Source of the DNA: Didymodactylos carnosus
Lineage: Eukaryota > Rotifera > Eurotatoria > Philodinida > Philodinidae
Length of the DNA: 64,000 nt
Reading direction: 5' to 3'
Assembly (NCBI GenBank): GCA_905250885.1
Contig: CAJNOQ010000008.1
Coordinates: 1 to 64,000, forward strand
This document shows, one piece after another, positions 39,501 to 47,865 of this stretch. The stretch's first letter is position 1, and each line of letters begins with the position of its first letter. A program made the translations under genes and the position numbers. The notes beneath the pieces were generated by a model. It was given only the letters and a program-made list of their open reading frames with translations. It searched no databases and had not been told where the DNA came from.

Positions 39501-41418
39501 ATCTTACGTTTGTCCAGAACCAGGTAAGAAGTCAAAAAATAGTCTACTATGTCACGGTTTGCTTTAAATATTTTATCTTGTAGGAGAATACCAAGTATCA
39601 ATCAAATTTAATGATGAACATATTCCAGATTCTCCATTCACAGTGAATGTATCACCTCCAATTGGTGATGCTAAAAAACTCACAATACACAGTCTGAAAA
39701 CAAAAGGACTTGAAGTACGTCTAAATTCTACCTACTTATGAGAGTGTTAAATAAAATGTTATTACTTGATTTTTGTAGGTAAACAGACCTTGCACATTTA
39801 CCGTAAATGTCAATGGAGCGCGCGGGTAAGTTTCAAGAAAAGAAAAATAGTTTATAGTCTTTTATTATTAATTTTCTTCGAAGAACTCTCTCAATGTACA
39901 AAACGTAAAAAATTGAGCAATACTCACAGATTTTTTTGCTGTCATAGATCATTTGATTTAATACAGAGTTTTTTCTATGAATTAACATTGAATTTTTGAA
40001 ATCTTCTAAATATTTTCATAGGGAGTCACCAGGACTTCATTAATAATTCATAATATTTTTGAATGTTTTAGACGATTAGATGCACGTGTAACAGCTCCGA
40101 GTGGTGCAGAAGACACTTGTCTCGTTCAAGAAATGGGCGATGGTAAGTTTTGAAAGAAGGATAATATTAATTTCTTTTTATAATTTATTTGTCATTACTT
40201 TTAGAACATTATGCAATTCGATTTATCCCAAAAGAAAATGGTGTTCATTGGGTACATGTAAGATTTAATGGACGAGATATTCCAGACTCACCATTCAGAG
40301 GTATGTTTTTAAATGAAAAGCAAAAAATACATCAAAGATATATATATATATATGTCTTCTATTAATGATACAGTTGTTGTTGGACATGCAAATGCAGATC
40401 CAGGACGAGTTTTTGCAAGTGGACCTGGTCTTTATCGTGGTGAAACAGGTATGATTTAAAAATGATAGTCTCGTTGATATTATGTATATTTTACATTTAT
40501 TTTTTAGGAAAACCATGTGAATTTTTAATTGATACAATGAATGCAGGAGCAGGTGCTCTTGCTGTAACCGTTGATGGCCCATCTAAAGTACAACTTGATT
40601 GTAAAGAAGTATCAGAAGGTATTTGCTCATCTTTACTGTGTAATTTATTGAATAACTTATAAATTTCTTCTATATTTAAAGGATATCGTGTAACATTTAC
40701 TCCGACAGCCCCAGGAGATTATTTAATTACAATCAAATTTGCTGGCATTAACATTGGTGGAAGTCCCTTCAAAAATACTGTAACTGGTATGATTGTAACA
40801 GAATATAATATTTTTGAATAATTAAACTATTTTAAAATATTATCTAGGTATTGGTATGACTAGTCATACAAGTGGTGGTTTAAGTACATCATCATCATAT
40901 TCTCAAAGACAACAAAATATTTCTAATATAATATTTGAAACTGTTGAAAGATCATTATCATCCAGTCATCTATCTTCTATGCAACGTTCAATGCAATCTG
41001 ATGCTGGAAAAGTTCGAGTGAAAGGACAAGGATTACAAAGAGCATTTAGAAATGAAAAAGCCTCATTTACTGTTGATACTCGAGATGCTGGTAAGTAGAT
41101 AATTATTAATCATAGAATATGACTATAGAGTGATTTATATCGTATTAGGAAGTGCAATGTTAATGGTGGGTGTCTATGGACCAAAATATCCATGTGAAGA
41201 AGTATTTATCAAACATATGGGAAATAATCAATATAATGTATCGTATACAGTGAGAGAAAAAGGAGAATATATGGTATGTATACAAAAAAAAATAAATATC
41301 TATTGTTCATATTTTAAACATTTATGTTCAATGAATATATTTATTTATTTTTAAGTTAATTGTAAAATGGGGCGATCAACATATTCCCGGCTCACCATGG
41401 CATATTGAAGTTGTATAA
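15579..41418 (+). CDS. FLN: Filamin, full-length form (52 coding exons, 2,534 aa)
   Basis: Actin-crosslinking, mechanosensing scaffold: an N-terminal actin-binding domain, a rod of Ig-like filamin repeats and a C-terminal dimer domain. My exons: 15579-16002, 17937-18295, 18356-18503, 18905-19023, 19081-19158, 19212-19374, 20181-20381, 20914-21051, 21113-21370, 21633-21823, 21879-22136, 22200-22320, 22984-23208, 23401-23760, 23834-23911, 23983-24114, 25010-25204, 25285-25341, 25979-26152, 26223-26333, 26386-26484, 26561-26619, 26698-26752, 26820-26978, 28807-28930, 28986-29139, 29308-29497, 29578-29825, 29934-29954, 30589-30606, 32678-32804, 34864-35004, 35074-35202, 35274-35365, 35440-35521, 35588-35746, 35803-35958, 36025-36072, 36131-36283, 36805-36933, 39055-39321, 39386-39523, 39584-39714, 39779-39825, 40072-40142, 40205-40300, 40374-40448, 40508-40618, 40682-40786, 40848-41090, 41149-41273, 41356-41418. 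The sum, 7,605 nt, is an exact multiple of three. Every junction keeps frame with GT-AG ends, and most introns are phase 1. There are 22 repeats against 24 in vertebrate filamins. No stop, frameshift or missing module was found. Confidence 0.95.
22622..22655. repeat. Perfect 15-bp-arm hairpin in filamin intron 12
   Basis: CAGAATTACTGAAAC (22622-22636) and its exact reverse complement (22641-22655) are separated by four bases, ATTC. It sits in the 663-base intron 22321-22983. It could be the core of a tiny transposon, a recombination scar or an RNA hairpin; nothing in the flanks decides. Confidence 0.8.
25010..25341 (+). other. Filamin exons 17-18: Ser/Arg-rich cassette inside repeat 9
   Basis: Exons 25010-25204 and 25285-25341 add exactly 84 codons, both flanked by phase-1 introns, so they can be skipped without frame change. 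They encode a Ser/Thr/Arg-rich, disordered-looking stretch (for example [20 protein letters not shown] and [20 protein letters not shown]). They fall between the first strand of repeat 9 ([10 protein letters not shown]) and its second ([14 protein letters not shown]). Joining exon 16 directly to exon 19 restores a filamin repeat of normal spacing, which argues that these are optional exons. A long intron (25342-25978) follows. Confidence 0.75.
25342..25429 (+). other. Possible alternative filamin 3' end (short tail, stop, two poly(A) signals)
   Basis: If the donor after exon 18 is not used, the frame continues as KGTTSKQPK and stops at TAA 25365-25367. AATAAA overlaps this stop (25363-25368) and occurs again at 25424-25429. 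The product would be about 1,176 residues: actin-binding domain, eight repeats and a basic tail, with no dimer domain. AT-rich DNA produces such signals by chance, so this is tentative. Confidence 0.35.
26979..28806 (+). other. Filamin intron 24 (1.8 kb), no exon found
   Basis: Runs from GTAGGT to TTAAAAG. It contains GAAGAA and poly-A tracts (27028-27050, 27098-27115) and a repeated CAAATT stretch near 27790-27815. No open frame here resembles a filamin repeat, and exon 24 joins exon 25 in phase 1 to give a normal repeat 11. Confidence 0.6.
29934..30606 (+). other. Filamin hinge microexons 29 (21 nt) and 30 (18 nt)
   Basis: 29934-29954 encodes PLHLLST between AAATTTAG and GTACGG. 30589-30606 encodes GSPDYT between TTTTTCTAG and GTATGC. 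Both are phase 0 on both sides and multiples of three, so each can be included or skipped freely. Exon 28 ends and exon 31 begins in phase 0 as well. They extend the hinge that follows repeat 13 and precedes [16 protein letters not shown] in exon 31. Confidence 0.6.
30607..32677 (+). other. Filamin intron 30 (2.1 kb), low complexity
   Basis: Holds CA-rich repeats (30720-30740 and 30785-30803), an ATT trinucleotide run near 32061-32082 and many poly-T tracts. No coding signal was seen. Confidence 0.55.
34436..34478. repeat. Compound (CA)n(TA)n microsatellite in filamin intron 31
   Basis: An ACAC run of about 20 bases is followed by GCAC and then a TA run of about 16 bases. It is within the intron 32805-34863 and has no effect on coding. 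Confidence 0.85.
37337..37378. repeat. (GT)n microsatellite with GTGC interruptions in filamin intron 40
   Basis: TGTGTATGTGCGTGTGCGTG followed by pure GT repeats, within intron 40 between exon 40 and the private first exon. Confidence 0.85.
38015..41418 (+). CDS. FLN: Short filamin isoform without actin-binding domain (private first exon + exons 41-52, 786 aa)
   Basis: A 296-codon open frame starts at ATG 38015 within intron 40, on the gene's strand, with no AG acceptor close upstream, so it looks like a first exon. It ends GFKFQMVPG, and a GT at 38904 (GTTGAC, weak) leaves phase 1, exactly that of exon 41 (39055). Splicing gives 889+1,472 nt = 787 codons including stop. Without splicing the frame stops at TGA 38906-38908. 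The end FKFQMVPG mimics the residues it would replace (LSLKIPG of exon 40), so the second strand of repeat 18 is preserved while its first strand is lost. The private region is Ser/Gln/Arg/Tyr-rich and holds three 44-residue tandem repeats. Drosophila Cheerio is known to make a C-terminal isoform lacking the actin-binding domain; a parallel here is inference. The alternative is a nested intronic gene. Confidence 0.65.
38249..38644 (+). repeat. Three tandem 132-bp coding repeats in the private filamin exon
   Basis: Units start at 38249, 38381 and 38513, each encoding 44 residues beginning LTEDWK(S/R)RSHSQS and containing [14 protein letters not shown]. Copies 1-3 differ at only a few bases (for example K/T/R in SQS(K/T/R)TNLS), so the duplications are recent or homogenised. 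The last unit diverges after EQRP. No frame is lost. Confidence 0.9.
39584..41418 (+). other. Filamin repeats 20-22 with hinge 2 and dimerisation repeat
   Basis: Repeat 20 starts [16 protein letters not shown] and repeat 21 [16 protein letters not shown]. The second hinge (exon 50) is Ser-rich and helical in part ([20 protein letters not shown]) and about 50 residues long, longer than the usual vertebrate hinge 2. Repeat 22 ([19 protein letters not shown] to [12 protein letters not shown]) matches filamin A repeat 24, the dimer domain, and ends the protein two residues after its last strand. Confidence 0.9.
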
Positions 41419-44375
41419 ACAACACAACAAATCATTAATCTATGATCGATTATACCAAAGAAAATATATTCTCTTATATATGTTGAAACAACAACTTCTC
41501 AATAATGCATTTGTTGTTATAAAAATAATTTACGAGCAAGTAAAACGACAAACACGAGTCATTGATATATTATCTTCTTACTCTTTCTCTATTCTCCTAT
41601 TTGCGTTTGTTATCTATGCGTATATATGTGTGCATCTCTATTTATATATATTTCTAAAAATTCGCAGAGAATTTATTTTTCTTTTACATTAAATATATTA
41701 TTTTATAAACAAAGGTATACATTATTACCTTTTTCTCTGTCAAAAATATGCATATTCAAGCATAGAAAGAAGAATACTTAGTCATACTTGGTGCTATGAC
41801 AGTAGAAATTCTTGGTACTCTTTGCGGTGCTCTAAAATCAAAAATTCAATCCATTATCATCACCTTCTAAAAGAATCTTTTTTTTTTCCTAGGAACTTTT
41901 TTTTGTTGTTGTTGTTATTTGCTCTTGTATCATTTTTGTTTATTTTTTACATCTATGCATTCGTCTTCCTTTTTTTAACAGGTAATTAAGAAACTGTTTC
42001 TTTTTTTATACATAAAATACTATTGACTTTCGTGTTTTGTTTTTTTACATACATTAGTCTACTTTGTTTTACAAGACGCTTTTTTTTTTCTTTTTCTTTT
42101 TCTTTTTTTAACCAAACAGTATTTTACGTCTTTTCCGAATTAGGTTAAAAGATCCTTTTCTTAAAATATATTGAATACGACATGTTATTTTACTCTCTTC
42201 ATATCCCATTAACTTTACCTATCTATTTTGTTTCGTTTTTTTTTTTAACTTCCTAAATCGTTTTGTCGTAACGAAAGATTAGTTCAGTTTTTCGATATTT
42301 TTCATTCAACATACAGGTGCTTTTTCTCTGTTCTATGTTCATAGTATTTTTTAAGAAAAATTTTTTCTTAAATGGAACAAATAAGGCTATAAAACGGAAA
42401 AAACATGGCAAATAAATTAATAAGCTAACTGTAAAATTTACTAATCATCAAAATTATTGCTACTAAATTTCTTCCACAAAAAAAAAAAACGAACTCTCGC
42501 ATCAATTTTGATCACTTTGTCTCAATCTCATCGCCGCTATATAAAAGTTTGTAATTGATATGTGACTTGTTGAGTTTATTGGAAATAAATTAATCTTTAT
42601 GGATCAATGAATATTAAATGATGTAATGAGTGATTAAATTCTGAATTTAACATTATTTTACACGATTCATTATTCGCTCTTTTCTAAGTTTAAATTAAGG
42701 ACAAAACTAGACACAATTCAAAATATACGCTTTGAATCAAAGAAGATGGGATTCTGTGATTTGATAATCATAATTTGGGACGCCCACATGACTTTCAATA
42801 CGTTTTTCACAAAAAAAATGTTTCATTTAGACATGAGACGAAACGACATATTTCTTTTAGTCTTTTCTTATTGTCGTAAAGTAAGCTAGAAGACCTTATC
42901 GGATTATCCTAACACAAGGTACGACACGAATATATATTTTACCTATACAAAACAAAAAATATAAGAACGAAATAAGATGAGAAGAGAGTAGAGAAAGAGA
43001 TGAACATATATTACACTAATTCCTGTTAAAATTCATAATTTACTACTGAATAGTAGTAGAATAAAAAGATATGTTCATCAGGGCTGCCAACCTTTCTGAT
43101 CACTTTCTGATTTATAACTTTTTTAATTAGTGTTGCATTCGCACTCTGTTTTAACCAAATTAATGCTAATTATACAAACGTTCAGATTAATGACCGTTTT
43201 ATTTGATCCATGCCATAATATATTCGAGCAGGGGCGTTGAACTTACATTTCAAATAATAAATTACAAATGAGTTTTTCACAAAATCTCCTTCAAAATCTA
43301 TTAGAGCTTTTTCAAAACCTTGAAAATTATATCAAATTGTTCAGTTTTTCAGGCTCCATCGGATGATATATTCAAAGGGTAAGCTAATTGCTTTTTAAGC
43401 CAAACAATGTGGATTTGAACTTGAAAATTCTTACACGGTTTTCAGAAATCTCTTGGAAAACTTCCTTAAAAAATTATGCTGTAATATTCACAAATGGAAA
43501 GTTCACAAAGCAGTCTATTCGAAAGAGGACACTTTGTACACAGCGATATATTTAGAATATCTGTTCTGTCGCTAATATGGAATTCATCTGCACTAATACA
43601 AACGAATAATATGTATATCACTTTTACTATTCAGACGTGGCATCCAACAGGATACCACACTACGGTAGTATCACCTGATAGCTTGATTGGAAAGTAAATA
43701 CAATCTAAATTTATATATACACGTATGTTTGTTACCCTCAGTCACTCAGCTCATGCTGTTAAGCAAATCTGTTTACAGAGCATAGAGTATTTTTTGTTTT
43801 CTAATATTTAGTATTGAAATACAAAACCATGCAAAATAAATCGAATGCATAGTGAAAAAGAAAACAGAAATGTATGATGTCATCATGATACTTAAATGAT
43901 GTAGGCAAAAACATCGCATCTATTCAATCTGCTGTTTACAACTGACAGCAGAGTGAACACAAACACCAATTTCACATCCTAAACAGAGGTGCAGCATGAC
44001 TTTTCAGACCGACTGCTCACTAGTTGTGGCAATGATGAATATTTGAAGCAAGCACAGAATGGTAAGTTGATCATGTCTTCTTCAACCACATCCAGTGTGG
44101 CACACACACACCTAATGATTACAATATGTTGAGAATAGTGGAGAGAGAGGTGACATCCAAGGTCATGAGCATAGTAAAATGCTAATGGCTAGCTATCCAT
44201 CTATCTATATTACACAGAGAGGATAAAACCGTGCCTAATACTCGAAAGAACAATCACTGAATGTAACACTACTGGTCATATTCGAGAGGGAGTATGCATC
44301 TTGCCATTCTCCCTCCTTTATGCTTCAGAGAGGCTCTCTTCATATAAGAAAGACCAAGAATGCGAACTCTTGACA
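41419..44375 (+). other. Filamin 3' UTR and intergenic region
   Basis: After the filamin TAA the sequence is rich in poly-T tracts (42060-42110, 42230-42250). Candidate poly(A) signals include ATTAAA near 41688 and AATAAA near 42411 and 42584; the real end is undetermined. From about 43081 the base composition becomes less AT-rich, starting with CAGGGCTGCCAACC, which resembles a hAT-type terminus and recurs as AGGGTTGCCAAC at about 45967. A CA repeat lies at 44100-44110. Confidence 0.4.
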
Positions 44376-45170
44376 ATGCACATTTATTTAGATGTGACAC
44401 AGTTTCAATCGCTTCCGAACGAAGTTATTCTTGAAATTTTCCAGCATTTGGATGCCTATGATATTCTCCATTCATTCCTTCGACTAAACGATCGCTTCGA
44501 TGGACTACTCGTCAGTCTGCAGTTTGATCTGAACCTTGAACGCATGAGAAAATCCAGATGTGACTTTATCTGCGAACACTTTCCATCAACGGCGCAAGTT
44601 CGTTCTCTGTATCTCTCTAAAGAGACCCCCCGTTACTTTGATTTGTTACTCACCCGCTCTTCCGAGAACATATTGGTGAATCTTCGCTCCTTATCGTTGC
44701 TCCCCATTGAACCAGAACAAGTGATCAAAGTGCTGGTGCCACAGTTGTCCTATATGACACAACTATCGTCACTAACGCTGCGTATGAAACTACGCGATTC
44801 CAGCGATACGACGACCCAGAACGCTTTTGAACTAGTTGCTGCCTTCGTTGTAAACGAGTTGAAAGCAAACAACACTCTTACTCAACTTGCTCTTGCAGAC
44901 AACCAAATATCCGAGAGAGGAGTTGAAGCACTAGCAGAAGCACTGAAAATAAACCACACTCTCACTCAACTTGATCTTAGTAGCAACCGAATGTCCGATA
45001 GAGGTGAAGCACAAACACCGAAAGTAAATAATACTCTCACTCAACTTTATCTAAGAGGGAACCCAATATCCGTAAATGGAAGTGAAGAACCAAATTGCTG
45101 GGATGTTAAACTGCTTTTGGACCCGCTACTGTGGTCGAATTCTGCTACTGCGCTGAGGCATTGTTTATAA
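44376..45170 (+). CDS. F-box / leucine-rich-repeat protein of bdelloid-type family (264 aa)
   Basis: Starts at ATG 44376 (MHIYLDVTQ); the frame is open upstream but without a better start. An F-box spans about residues 11-50: QSLPNEVILEIFQHLDAYDI then LHSFLRLNDRFDGLL. F-boxes recruit Skp1 of SCF ubiquitin ligases. A middle region (LRSLSLLPIEPEQVIKVLVP) is followed by ribonuclease-inhibitor-type LRRs with the unit LTQLxLxxNxISxRGVEALAEALK: two full units, then one shortened to DRGEAQTPKVNNTLTQL, then a last strand and a non-repeat tail. The shortening keeps frame, so the gene may still be translated, but only about three LRRs remain. Its base composition is clearly less AT-rich than that of filamin or ECT2. 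No introns. A LINE fragment begins about 45 bases downstream on the other strand. Confidence 0.75.
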   Translation: MHIYLDVTQFQSLPNEVILEIFQHLDAYDILHSFLRLNDRFDGLLVSLQFDLNLERMRKSRCDFICEHFPSTAQVRSLYLSKETPRYFDLLLTRSSENILVNLRSLSLLPIEPEQVIKVLVPQLSYMTQLSSLTLRMKLRDSSDTTTQNAFELVAAFVVNELKANNTLTQLALADNQISERGVEALAEALKINHTLTQLDLSSNRMSDRGEAQTPKVNNTLTQLYLRGNPISVNGSEEPNCWDVKLLLDPLLWSNSATALRHCL

Positions 45171-45214
45171 ATGCTAAACATATTTTGAGATTTTTCAAAA
45201 AATCCATTTGTTTT

Positions 45215-45945
45215 ATACAGACGTTTCTTCAGACGTACAAGAAGAAAAAGATCGTGAACAAAAAGACGAACAATTGTTGAAGAGGGAAAAATGCTGGAGA
45301 GGTCATTGATAAAATGAGGAAAAGAATGTTACCTAATATACTTTTTGGGGGACTCCTGAAACTGCAGGTACTGAACTGGATCATTTATTGTTAACGAAAA
45401 CAATTTGTTTCCGATCACAGAGATAGGAACCGAACCACTGGTAGAGTGTCCCATCGATACCCGTTAGGGACAATTTTGTGAGAAGTAACTGATGGAGCAC
45501 CCTGCCGAACGTTTTTGAGAAATCAGACACCATCCCTATGACCTTATCTCGTTTTTCAGGATGCTTACTCAACTCAGTGGTGACACAGTGGTTTATCAGC
45601 GGTACTAAATTGGGGACGGAAACTGAATTGTTTGCGAGAAAAAAATTTGATTGCTCCACACGACGTAGAAGTGCTTGTTGGACTATCATTTCGAAAACTT
45701 TACTGACGTTCGATAATAACGAAATCGGGCGATAATTGAAACGGAGTGAACGAGATCCTTTTTTGTGAACTGCCTTAATCAAAGCCGATTTCCGTAGCTC
45801 AGGAAAAATCTCGTTTTCTAATGATTTCTTAAACACAAAATGTAACTGTGGTCCTAGTACATCAGCAAAAAATGTTGAAATGTTGAAAAATGTTGGTTCA
45901 AGCGGTTTTTTCTTCAGCAGAAAAAATGCCATTAAAAAAAGTCAT
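45215..45945 (-). mobile_element. LINE (non-LTR retrotransposon) reverse-transcriptase fragment, decayed
   Basis: A minus-strand frame at 45381-45932 (183 codons) reads as a LINE reverse transcriptase: LRKSALIKAVHKKGSRSLRF, then NYRPISLLSNVSKVFEMIV, and SDFSKTFGRVLHQLLLTKLS where active elements have a D-(F/L)SKAFDxV motif; the catalytic Asp position reads Gly. After a stop near 45380 the similarity resumes: GGAGTCCCCCAA encodes GVPQ of the GVPQGSxLGP motif but the frame is shifted by a missing base, and further on VRLFVHDLFLLV occupies the FADD box with both frame and catalytic residues damaged. Endonuclease and 3' tail are not visible. It resembles the Jockey/I/CR1 side of LINEs. It is dead and 5'-truncated. 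Confidence 0.85.
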
Positions 45946-46558
45946 TATAACTTACGCTATGAACATTAGGGTTGCCAACTCAAAAGCTAAGAAATCAGAA
46001 AAAAACCTAAAAGTCAGAAAAGCAAAGGATCAAAAATTAGAAGACATATTTCTTTGCCCAAAACATAGGAGAAACGGTTACATCTTAATTTTTTTAAATA
46101 TATCTCAACTAGTATATATTTTTACCGAATAAGCAAACACTAGATTTGTGATCAGTATTGAAATTATCTCTCATTTCTGTACGCTTGAGCGGATCAAAAT
46201 GAAATTTTGGTTGAAAAGTCATTGGCCCAAAAACACAACATACTTCGAGTACTTCGGCCTAAATTTATTGTTGTTGTAGTCAAACATTTCTGTTTCACTT
46301 ATTGCGTGCTCATGCTTTTTTGTGCACTTTACTGCATAAATTCACGGAGCTGACTGACAGCTTCCGCGTTGAAAAGCCGGTGATTACATACTCCACCGAC
46401 CTTACTCAATGATGGAACGAACTTTTGTATGTGATTCAGAGAAAAGTAGCAGAAAAAACCACGAACTTTTCTTTTTTCAACTTTACAGTGTAGTTATGCT
46501 GCCGCGAAAAAATTAGAAAATCGATTAGTCACCGTCTAAGCAATCTAATCTAATTACA

Positions 46559-47230
46559 CATGGTAGAAAGTGAACTTTTCTGATGATCACTCATTTTCGC
46601 TATATTAACAGTAAAATCCTCGTATTTCTAAAGCAAAGTCACATTAGAACAATCGGTTTGTAGCAAACAGCATCGAAAAGCCTGTTAAGAGATGTAACCT
46701 TGATTTATATCACGTTCAATTCGTCTTGCAAAAAAGCAAAAAAAAGTACGCATCGCATTTTTTGAAATTCCTTTCGAAATTTTTATTTTATTTTCATTTT
46801 TTGATGAAAATCTCGGTAATTTTTAAACGTGAAAATTCAAAAAAAAATTAAAGTAGTCGGATAGGATAGAAATACACATTAGTCGATTCAGTTTTTGATT
46901 CTGATTCCGAATATGATATTTTTATTACATGGAAGTTTTGATGGAGAAAACTGAGAATTACGAGCAGAGTTCTGACTTTTTCGCCTCTGATTTAGAAAAA
47001 ACGAATTTTTTTGAGCAATGGAAAGGAATTTCAAAAAATGCGATGCGTGCTTTTTTTGCTTGCGTAAAGACGAATTGAAGTGATATAAATCAAGGTTACA
47101 TCTCTTAACAGACTTTTCGGTGCTACAAACCGATTGTTCTAAGATGACTTTGTTTTAGAAATACGAAGTTTTTACTATTAATATAGTGAAAATGAGTGGT
47201 CATCAGAAAAGTCTATTTTCTATCATGTGC
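46559..47230. mobile_element. Foldback element, ~670 bp with ~230-bp inverted arms
   Basis: Arms 46559-46790 and 47022-47230 pair at roughly 85-90 percent: the left copy has AAGCCTGTTAAGAGATGTAA and the right TTACATCTCTTAACAGACTT. A spacer of about 230 bases separates them. There is a 10-base length difference in one arm. No transposase frame exists. It fits a non-autonomous foldback or long-TIR DNA element; target duplication not identified. Confidence 0.8.
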
Positions 47231-47754
47231 CCAATGATTCCAGAGAAAAAAAAATAAGCTAATTAGATTCGTCATGTGACAGGCTACACACCTCACTCAT
47301 AGACTATTGCTAACATGGGGGGGGGGCCGATTTGTTGACGGAAATCCGGTGAGATTCTTTTTTTGTAACTTATGGAAAATTTGTTCGCTAAGTCTTAAAA
47401 TCTACAACCTACAACAACAACTCCTATTCCTAATCAACAACAACTTACTTTTCCATTCTGCAATCTCCTTTTCAACTGACCTTTGCCACAAAGATGAAAT
47501 ACGAAACAATGATGATGAATAACATCTACGAATCTATTTAATTGGTAAACATCAGTTTTATAATAATAAATACAAAACATCTCACGTACAGGTAAAAAGA
47601 AAAGTACAGCAGACAGTTTAGAAAAAAGAATCGAATTAACAACACATATAGCACAATAGAAAACAAAACGTCACAAATGATAACAAATATTCACAACATA
47701 CAACACACATAATAGAAATAAAATATCTGAACAAATATGCAGTAAGTAGTTAGT
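47231..47754. other. Short intergenic stretch before the ECT2 3' end
   Basis: Contains a run of nine G at about 47319-47327 and AT-rich sequence with many CAACAAC and ACAC motifs. No coding signal. The poly(A) signal of ECT2 bounds it on the right. Confidence 0.45.
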
Positions 47755-47760
47755 TTTATT
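47755..47760 (-). terminator. Poly(A) signal of ECT2
   Basis: Minus-strand AATAAA about 100 bases past the likely stop codons of ECT2. Confidence 0.45.
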
Positions 47761-47865
47761 ATCTGACAAAAAAGTACAATTATTTGTGACTAGAAATAAC
47801 CAAAAAAAGAAAAAAATATAAACATCATTTACATCTTAACGGTAATTGCCAAACTTATTCACAAT

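Larger units (their letters stand above)
32678..39714 (+). other. Filamin hinge 1 end and rod-2 repeats 14-19 (paired, mechanosensitive arrangement)
   Basis: Exon 31 gives about 30 polar hinge residues, then repeat 14 begins without its first strand ([14 protein letters not shown]), as vertebrate filamin A repeat 16 does. Repeats 16 ([13 protein letters not shown]) and 18 ([14 protein letters not shown]) likewise lack the YGPGL opening while 15, 17 and 19 keep it. This matches filamin A pairs 16-17, 18-19 and 20-21, where the first strand of the even member lies on the ligand groove of the odd member. Intron 31 (32805-34863) and intron 40 (36934-39054) are about 2 kb each; the latter holds a private first exon. 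Confidence 0.85.

Noticed and set aside
43081-45980. Idea that GGGCTGCCAAC at 43081 and GGGTTGCCAAC near 45967 bound one large element
   Set aside because: Both copies point the same way, so they are not terminal inverted repeats; more likely two separate fragments of one repeat family.
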